Source: Oppiella nova (lineage: Eukaryota > Arthropoda > Arachnida > Sarcoptiformes > Oppiidae). Taken from it: a DNA stretch of 43,136 nt. Below the pieces are notes generated by a model. The model searched no databases, was not told the DNA's origin, and worked only from the letters and a program-made list of their open reading frames with translations. The stretch spans positions 1 through 43,136 of the forward strand of contig CAJPVJ010000074.1 of the NCBI GenBank assembly GCA_905397405.1, written 5' to 3'. Numbering within the stretch: the first letter of the stretch is position 1; every line of letters begins with the position of its first letter. The position numbers and the translations under genes were made by a program. Shown in pieces: positions 12,617 to 22,600 of the stretch.

Positions 12617-12624
12617 CTCATAAA

Positions 12625-14019
12625 AACTGGACTTATTTTCAATACACAGTAAAACTATTCAAATAATATATTTTTATAATTGTTTGATTGGTTTCGTGTG
12701 AAATGTTAAAGAAAATTGAATTTATTTCGAAAATATTTTTCACCGAAAAAGTCATTAACTATTATGACCATTATTTAAGGTTAACTTTTATTAGCATTAC
12801 AGTGATTTGCCTTTAATAAATACCTGTTATCAGTATTATATAATCATAATTGTATAGCACTAATACATTTTATGCTCACTGTTAGTCTATAATATCCTTA
12901 TTTATTTTTATAAATTACTATTACTGTTATGGTAAGGATGACATCAATTTTTCATTCAATTTTTAAATGTGTTTTTCAAATAGACTTTTACTGTTAGGTT
13001 AGAGTTGTGTGAAATTTAGTTCTATTTAGTGTTATTTAGTACTTTTGCAAATGAGAGGCAATACAAATATCTCATATTATCGATAAGTCCAATGGTTAAT
13101 AGGTTTTTAAGGAAAAATTGTGATTCAAATCAAATTGACTTTTGCTTTTGTCGGATAAAAACCAAAATAAAGTAAAATAAGCGCAAAGTTAATTATAATT
13201 CAAAATGAGATCTATTTATTTCACTTTTTAGTGACCTTTTTAAATAAAATCTATTAAAGAGTGTCAGTCACTGTATTTATTGGCTATTTTTTGTTGTTAT
13301 TGTATTCAATTATAAGTAAGTGTCGGTATTTATGAATTTGACTACTGATGACAAGAAATGTGTGCCATTTATTAAATGGTTTAGTGAACAAAACAATTAA
13401 TATTACAATATTTGCTCACACAGTATAATACATGAAATTGTCGGCGATTGGTATTACCTGACTGTACTGTAGTATAGCTGCGAGTCTACTGTTTCCCATT
13501 CAACGCTTGTCTCAAACAATGCTTTCATTCAGTCGTCTAATCATTAATATTATTTCATTTACAATCAAATCTATTATACATAATGAATGAGTGAAAGTGT
13601 CGTTTTGATTAAATGTTTACTAATGCTGTTATTATTTCATACATTATATGTATAAATATATTAAGTTGTGTTTTGAATAGGAAATTGTATTTTATAAATA
13701 TATATCATTAATATAATAGTGTTAATAAAATATACGTTAAATAACATTTCATATACATTAAGAAATAATTGAGTACAAGAATCTGCACAGAAACGTAATA
13801 TTTATTTTAAAATACACTATAATTTTATCTATAATTGTGTGAACATTTATTTTTAGTATTTGTTTTTGCTGTAATAATTAACAAAACATTCATTTTTTGT
13901 TATCAATAGTAGCATTAATGCAACGAAATATAACTGAAATACACTTTTTCTAATGTTTTTCAAAGTTGACTAATAAATAAATTCGATTTCTATCGTAAAA
14001 GCAAGTTATCTGTGATTTC

Positions 14020-14022
<3 letters not shown>
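12625..14022. other. Upstream non-coding region of gene A
   Basis: No coding exon is supported. An initiator-like motif lies at 13524-13534. Otherwise AT-rich. Confidence 0.5.
13524..13534 (+). promoter_or_regulatory. Initiator-like motif (TTCATTCAGTC) upstream of gene A
   Basis: TTCATTCAGTC contains the arthropod initiator core TCAGT. The same 11-mer occurs 465 bp upstream of the start codon of gene B (29559-29569). Here it lies 1.25 kb before the gene A start codon, so a long 5' UTR or a 5' UTR intron would be needed. There is no convincing TATA box at -30. Weak, inferred. Confidence 0.25.

Positions 14023-14054
<32 letters not shown>
14023..14054. repeat. (GA)n microsatellite upstream of gene A
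   Basis: Pure GA run of about 32 bp, 730 bp before the gene A start codon. It could act as a GAGA-type element, but such tracts are common in this window. Confidence 0.95.
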
Positions 14055-14056
<2 letters not shown>

Positions 14057-14784
14057 AGTTCTAAGTGATCCCTAAAGGGTGTCTTTATCTGTATAGTCAT
14101 TGGTATGGTTTATGGGGAAAGGAGTGGTGGATTCAGATTGAGTGCACCAACACTGCGAGCGTGGAGTAGAGAGAGATCTTTGGGATTAATTGAATGCTCG
14201 ATAAGACCTGTATGTGAGGAAAGGCAGGCATACATACTGGTGCTACTGACTGACCGACACTACAACTTCTTAACCATTTGGTGGTGAAAGCGGAACAACA
14301 GGTGAAACTGGAAACCAAAAACAACAATAAAAATAACAACACTACCAATAATTAGCTTTGATTTTTCAAACAATTGTGATATAATTAGCTTGGTGAAGGT
14401 GACTTGTATTATAAGCTAACGGTGCTCTCCGAGAAAGAGAGAATACCGTGCAGTGTATTTACAGTGTATTTACAGTGCGGTGTATCATAAGTGTGAAAGA
14501 GATTGGATCATCTGATTTGGATGCTTATTGTGAGCTGTTTTTGTTGCCACCAAACCATTCACTCATCAATTAATTAATAGTGGGATTGTCTTAAAGTTAT
14601 GATGAAGTGATGGCTTAAAATAGCCTTTCCTTTCATTCAATAGAAATGTGATTTGAATTTCAAACACAAAGTCTTCATTTTCATAGTTTTTCTTTATATG
14701 AAACGACGAGTGCTTACAAGTGTTCATCCCTTCAATTAATGTCTTTTATGGCATCATTTGTCTCATCGTATCTCTCAATACAAA
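14055..14784 (+). promoter_or_regulatory. Probable promoter / 5' UTR region of gene A
   Basis: Less AT-rich than neighbouring intergenic DNA from about 14100 to 14550, with a short direct repeat (GTGTATTTACA twice at about 14453-14475). Open frames at 14105-14287 (+) and 14133-14348 (-) overlap each other and match nothing I know, so I treat this as leader or promoter sequence. The start codon context at its end is ACAAAATGGG. Confidence 0.35.
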
Positions 14785-14857
14785 ATGGGATTTAGTATTA
14801 AATACACAATTTTTATTGCTTTTGCATTCATCAATATATCGGTATCACAATCATTAG
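14785..14857 (+). CDS. Gene A exon 1 (signal peptide)
   Basis: ATG at 14785 starts MGFSIKYTIFIAFAFINISV, a hydrophobic signal peptide with probable cleavage near VSQ/S. The exon ends G|GTAAG in phase 1, a strong donor. Intron 1 is 4.3 kb. Confidence 0.8.
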
Positions 14858-17800
14858 GTAAGACTACCTTAAAATTGAATCTAAAGATTTTGAAACCCTT
14901 TTCTATTATATTCCTCTGAAAATACTTCAATGCCTCTAAGTATTGAATATCCTCTAAATATATTAAACATTAAGTATTGAGTACTTACTAAATATACTAG
15001 GTATACTAAATATTGAATATTCTCTAAATTTTATTAATAAAAACGAATTTTATTTTTTCAGTGTCGGGAGACTGACTCTAATTGACCCAAATTTAGTTCA
15101 ATATTAGTCAATATTATGTGCAAAATTAAAACATTTAAATCCTTATTGAATTAAATTTGAATCGATTTCAAGAAATTATATAACATTTTCTTTTTATTTA
15201 TAAAATTCTAAATTTAAATTTTAATGACTAATCAAATTGGAGTCAATGGTTAGAAATGGTATACTTTTTTGTTGATACATTATGTAATCTCTTTAATTTC
15301 TGTTTGTAAACCATTTATAAAAAATATAAGCAATTAAAATATTTGATTAAAAAGACCATTGTTTTTTAAAATGAAATGTGTTTTTATTATGATTTTCCAA
15401 ATACCGGTATCTATCAAAATATTTATTTTAATTAATGTTTTTATTTCATAATTTTCTTAAAGACAAATATTTACTTCAATTTACAAAGAATAGGTTATTA
15501 TTAATGTTGAGTGCATTGCAAACGAAAATCTAACTTTTTTTGTGTAAATATTTTTAAAACATAAAATCTTTTTCTTTACATATTATACATATTTCTCGTT
15601 TAACGTAGAGTTTCTCTAAAACAAAAAAATATATCTTTTAATTTATGGCTCATTAGCCTTAGGTATAGATTATTAATATATTTTATATATACTTCAATAA
15701 ACTCTATATTATATATGTCCATTGATAATATAAAAAGTACTTTTTGCCTATATTAAAGCTGAAGATTTTTAATACTTGTGCTAATAGTAATCCAATGTAT
15801 AAACTCTGCTTACAATGAGGTTTTACAAATAGTTCAAAAGAACTAATCATATTATTAGGCCTCATATAAATTATTATTGAAATGTATTACTAGTACTGTA
15901 AAACATAAATCAAATTAACTCAATGCCTCACATTTGATGCTTTAAATTACATGCTTTCAACCAAAAATTCAATTAAACAGAAAAACAGGTGAAATTATTT
16001 TATCAAAAAATGCTAAATATTATGAAACATTTAGAGTCTAACTTTAGACATAACTTAAGACATTCAAAAGGAATTCAAAAATAAAACCTAAAAACAAGTG
16101 TAATGTGAATGTATTGCCATTTTAAGGCCAACCATTTGGTGATGATTTCGTGGAGAGAAAGACTGTTCATTCACTAATTTATGCCAATTATTGAACGTAT
16201 ATATAATTATGTAAATTACACCATAGTTTTGACTCAAGACTGACGTGTTTGGGTCATATAATCGCTAAATAATTCCTCTAAATATTCACTAATTTATGTA
16301 AATTTCAGTCAATGTTTGTTTTATTGACAATTGTATTGCATTGATATCACATTTTGCACCCGATTTCGTATTCACCCACAAATTCATTATTAATCTTTAT
16401 TTTTAATTCTGATTTACTTTCACATGTAATCCCATTCAGTCACGACTTATCAATTCATAATCATTTTTATTTTTTCACTCTTATTTCTTATTTCACTCAT
16501 TTTGATCCATTAGTTCAAACCCATTTCATAGAAATAAAAAAACCAAAATATTTTGTCTTACCAAAATGTTTTATTTATTTAAGAGAAGTGTCTGGTTTTG
16601 TAAAATACTTTCAGCAAATTATTTTTGCACAGACTATTGACTCAAATTCTATGTACATTTGTATTTGACTCAAAAATATGTAACTTTTTTGTTTACTTAA
16701 TTTATTTTTTACAACTCTTTTCACGTAATCCTTTTTGTCAAGAAATAAGTGTCAAAAAATAGGGAAACGCCTAAAGGTTTGTGTAAATATATTTGTATTT
16801 GTAATTCATTGAAATGCAAACAAATGATTGACTTTATATTGTTTTCAATGAATATGAAGAGAATTATTATCAATTGACTCCTAAATGAGTAGTCAAACGA
16901 AGAAACCAATACCCGTAATGATATGAAAATACATAAATAAGTTATTAAGTTAGCGAAAGTCAATTAACAAACATTTACTCCTTTTCCCATATATTTATTA
17001 AAACTTTTAATGAGTTCTTAAAATATTTGATAAAAAATAAAATATAATTCTTATGTATTATTCAGTGATATATTGAATCTATTAGTGAAACGCAGACACA
17101 GACAGAAACTTAATAACAAAAAATAATTTGTTAGGAAAATTATCGGTAAGACCAAAAAATGTTTTTAAATTGTCTGAAAATTATTCACAACTCAGTAAAG
17201 CACACGAAATAAATGTCAAAATTATTTATTGTTAAGCAAACTTACTTTTTTGGTAGTTTTTTATGGACTTAATTTTTCCTCAAAAAGCATTTTTGTATTT
17301 TAATAAATAAAACATATTTTTTATTTTTAAAATTCAAATACTGTTATGCATTATATTGTAATGGGATTTCTTTTTTATGGGGAAATAGCATTTTTAAATT
17401 ATGTGAAATGTTGACTTTCCTAACCAAGCTAGTAATATTGCGATATAAATAAAGTTATATAAATGGCTCATTAGTTTTTTATATACTAGAATATAGAGTT
17501 GAATTTAAAAATATATACTATTTGTTGCATTTTGAATATTTAGATGATTTGAGGTATACATGAAGTATAATTTTTCATTTATTAATTTAAAAAATATTAG
17601 TGTCTAATGGATACCTGACCGCGTGTTTAGGTCATCAACTTTGTGGGTAAAAATAAGACTACAAGATATGCCATTAGCATAAAGTTGTGATACAATTAAA
17701 GCTTAAAACAAAATGTGTGTAAAGCAATTTGGGCAATAAAACATTAATTAAGAACAAAACCTAAAGGTTTGTTATAATATTATGTGAATAGAGAGTTATA

Positions 17801-18844
17801 TGTCTTTCAAATCGTTAATCATTTTTAATGTCGTATAGAGTTTTGTTTTGTTTTATTAAATCTTTACATATAATCCGATAAACAATCTTTTAATAATGAA
17901 TTTTAAGTAATTGTTTTTAGATTTAGGCGCTTACTATCAAACTGTTTGATTAAACAGTTTGAAAAATTAAAACTTTTCTATTGATTATTCTTCCGCTAAA
18001 TACAAAATTGTTTTTAATATGTCTGTTTATAGCAAAATATGATTATAATAATGTGCTAAAAGAGTTTTCTCACAATCAAATACAAATCAATAATCTCAAT
18101 TCACAATTATACACAAAGTGCATCAGATTTTGTTGTGTATATAACATTTAATATAATTTATATAGCCAAATTTTAATAAATTTAAGTACCTTTTAACTCT
18201 ACTTCAATATTACTATTCAATGCATTTTTAACCAAAAAAGTAATATTAAAGCAGTGTTGAAGATACTATTTGAATTGCAATCGCAGGTATGCTTGTTTTT
18301 TATTTGTAAACCATACCTGACCTCTATTAAATAGTAAACACATACAATATAGCCGAATAACATTAATACAAAAAACTTTTCATTTCGATAATAACAATAA
18401 GGTTTACAATTGTTTGCGTACTGAGAATTTATGCTAATTAATTACCTAACAAAAAAAATTCATAAAATTTTATGTTTCAGTGATAATAAAGTGTTTCATA
18501 TTTATTAATGTTTTCAAATATAACAGAACAAATTATGTTAATTATAATCCATTTTAATGAGTTATAAATCTCTACATAATATTAACAATTTTGCACTTAA
18601 AGTATGAATTTTATTGTCTAATTTTGATTGAAATATAAATTCTTTACAATCACTTTTTGGTATAACTCTGCATTTAGTGTTGAGTCAAACATTTAAGACT
18701 CGATTCATATAAACTGTAGATCTTTTCTGACAAGACCACAGGCTAATTGCCATTCAATGCAGATTATTGTGTGAATTGAGGTTTGAGTTTAAAGTTTTGT
18801 GAGTGAGAAGAGATTGAAGATTTAGAAAAAAGATTGAAATAAAC

Positions 18845-18909
<65 letters not shown>

Positions 18910-19603
18910 ATGCGAGTATATGGTTATCTGTTGCATATGATACGGTGTTTCATATAATTTTATTGGTATAAGTGAGAAGTGTTAGTTAGTTATAGAAATA
19001 TAGTTATAAATAAGATGTTAAATATATGGGTCGATGACTCTCTCATGGATCGCATATACTGTATATACATCTCTCAACATTTCATAAGCGATACTCCCAT
19101 AAGATTGTAGATTTACTAATACATGTACTAATGCTGTGAATAATGTATATTTATAATAATAATGAATATTATTTCATAACTGATAGATTGGACGACCATT
19201 AATGGTACAGATATTGCTACAGAAGGTCCTCCACTTGAGACACACCAGACTCATGATTCTACTGTTGAACCGATACTCACTGTTCACCAAAAGGTAATTA
19301 ATAAACATATTGTTTATTAATTTATCAAATTTAACCCAAAATAGCAAATATGTGAAGAAATTAAGTCTAAAGTAGAGGCAAATTCAAGACAAATATTAAT
19401 ATCTTTTTCCCATTTCCAGAGATAAGTAAGACGATTGAAAAAATGTAGTTTTCTTTAACTTAAAAATGTTTTTATCTCCAAACGAGTGAGACTTCCACTC
19501 ATTAATTCTTATAAGGCATTAAGACATTTAAAATTATTTCGTTAATCATAAATACAGTTCTTTTAACATTATTTCCGAAAATCTTTGAGTATAATAAAAG
19601 ACA

Positions 19604-19647
<44 letters not shown>

Positions 19648-22600
19648 TTTCGCATAAAATTTTTGAAGTCAATTCCTGGGAAGGTTTCTATTAATTATTT
19701 TTTCTTCAACTTTTGGACCCTTTTTGAAAAGACTTCTCAGCGATGACTTGAATTTCAATATTATCAGTAGTTTTCATCGATAAACTTATTACAGTACTAG
19801 TATACTGTATAATCATTTATGCCTCAAATTCAAATGTTTTTAGTTTTTATAGTTAGTAGTTTTAACTAAAAACAAAACATATATATTTTGAAAAGAAATA
19901 CAAACAATAGTTTATTATAAACTTTAATATTTAAGAGGTTTCTCTTTTTATTGCTGTTCTCACTATCTCTTATAAAATGATTATTTGAATTAAAATCATA
20001 AGAATATATTTAATTTATAATTATATGATTGTATTCACATCGTTTTTATTTTGTGAACACATTTTAAGTCATTATTTAATTCAATAAAAATTATATATAA
20101 GGTCTGAGCTATTATTATAGTTATAAATATAATTATGAATAAGAATTAAAATAAATTCTAAGAGAAAACTTGTTTTTTGTTTCTATTAAACCAAATAAAA
20201 CAATAAAAATTATGAATAATTTGTTTACAGCAGTTATTATTTTTAAAATTATTTAATATTATAATGAATTCTCTTAACAATGAACCAGTTTTGGTTTTAT
20301 ATCAATTTTATATAAATTCTCAATTTTTGTTTCAATTATTTTATTTACTAATTATTTTAATGAAATTCTGAGATTAAATTACTTCAAATAAGCTATTTGT
20401 ATGAATAATTTCAAAATCAGATACAGTATTTAATACTAGAATGCAATCAAATTATTAAATAAAATATTTATTAACTGTAAATGCAAATGAATTTTATAGG
20501 AAAACATAGACTTTCGACAAATGTTTTCTTTCAACACAGTATTTATTTATGTAGGTTAAAAAGTCTTTAACAAAATTTATGTACCTTTATATTTTGTATT
20601 TTAGCTGAATATTCATCAAGTTATCACATTTTTGTGTTGAGATCACTAATTGATAAAAAGTGTCTTAAAGTGATTAGAATATTCTGGTCGTAGATCTCAA
20701 TCTCAGGTATCATATGTTGGGTCAGTCATAGTGTTTGTCTCAATACAAGTGTTCATTTACTCCATAACTTTAGGCTATAATTTATGCTCGAGTTTATAAA
20801 AGTTGTTTAGTCTTAAAATTAGTTCTTAATATAAAGTCAATTGAATTAATTATTTCTAATTAGTTTTATTTAGAGAAGATGTCACACAAGTCTCTATATT
20901 TTTACTAAAGAACAACTAGTTTTCTCATTAATTATATAATTTTATTTTATTATACAAATTAGTTTTTAAATGCTCAGGGATTTAATTAACTAATGAAATA
21001 TAGTATATATACAAAAACGAAAAAGGTAAATAAATGATGAGATCTGTGAAAATTATGAATTTATTCATAATTATGTAAAGTATTTTTTCATTAGTATTTT
21101 ATTTAAAGATTTACAATTAGGAACCAAATTATCTTTTGACATCAAATTAATTTTTAATTAATTATCTATCATTTAATAAATGTTTTAATTTAAAAATATA
21201 CAAAATGAATTATAAACATATTTTGTACATTTTATTTGTATTAAATATTCATAATTTATTTTATAACCTATACTATAATTATTAATATAAGTTTATAAGT
21301 ATATACTGTATATAATTTATTATCTGATGGAGACTTATTATTGCTATCCTTGACAATGCAGTGGATATACTGTATTCGTGATTAATTGAAAGTTATTACT
21401 CAATAATCCTTTTTATAATTTATAATTACACAATTATTATCTCTAATATTAGCATTTACAATAATTATACAACGTTATACAAAATATATTATGATTATTA
21501 ATAAAGCTAGGAAAAACAGAGTTTCAAATTATTTTTTTAGTAAATATTTTGATTATAATTTTATTTAAAAAATATAATATTTTAAATATTTTAAATATTT
21601 TATTTTTACGAATTTTATATTTAATTTTACATTATTTTACATAAATATTTAATAATTACTGACAATAATTTGGCAATACTTAAACCGTACATTTAACATT
21701 CTTATGACATTAAACATTAACAAGCTTTTAACATTACAACTTTATTATAAACTATGTGGTACTGTAATACTTGTATAGGAATACTGTGGCCAAATACCCA
21801 GAATGTATATTATTATATATAACTTAAATTAATAAAATTTTTGATCTATGACAATTAGTAATGTTATAGGTACTGTACAGTATTACTAAGTGGGCTCTGG
21901 AGACCATACATGTTAGTATAGGATATAATTACTTAATAACATACAAATGTTATTAATGCTAAATTACATATAAGTATAGTAATGGTTTGTGATGGAGATC
22001 ATGAAATTAGTGAACAAATTCAAGGATTTTTTCTAATAAAAGATGAGAAATTCGTGGTTTAATTAAATGATGATATCATCACTACTTTAAGAAAATCTTA
22101 TGAATTGTTTTCAAATGTGAATAAAAAATATAAAGGTTTTGAATGAAAAAATTAAATTTAAAAATAATTAGATTCAAGAAACAAAAAATTCATGAAAACC
22201 TGAACTGAATTTAATTAAATAATGATTTGAATTGAGTTTGTTCATTGCAAACGCCACCCAAAAATGTTGAGACCAGACATGCTTTTCTATTGTCTTATGA
22301 GTACAATATGAACATAATTTTAGTGCAAATATGCGTTGAGAGTAAAGACAACATATTGTATGTTATGAAAGCAAACATTCATTAATATTTCGGAAACATT
22401 TCCCTTAATATACAGTTATATAATAATTCTATAGAAATGCTAACCTAATTGTAATTATTTCACATAATTATGATTTGAATTATAATTGAAGATTAAATTG
22501 TAGACAAATCACCAGTCCATCAAAGGCAATGAAGTTATTATATGTATGAATCAAAGATTTATTCAAATTATTTAGACAAAAACAAACTTCTTATATATTA

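Noticed and set aside
14105-14348. Overlapping open frames on both strands upstream of gene A
   Set aside because: They shadow each other, match no family I know, and lie where a leader or promoter is expected.
16354-16963. 104-codon (+) and 80-codon (-) open frames in gene A intron 1
   Set aside because: Phe/Ile/Tyr/His-rich AT-driven translation, no motif, and composition equal to the intron.
18258-18290. Possible microexon before GTATGC in gene A intron 1
   Set aside because: No acceptor gives a convincing frame-preserving exon except a 24-nt piece with no pyrimidine tract.
18754-18936. Minus-strand open frame rich in Ser, Leu and Phe
   Set aside because: Translation of the (GAAA)n/(GA)n microsatellite.
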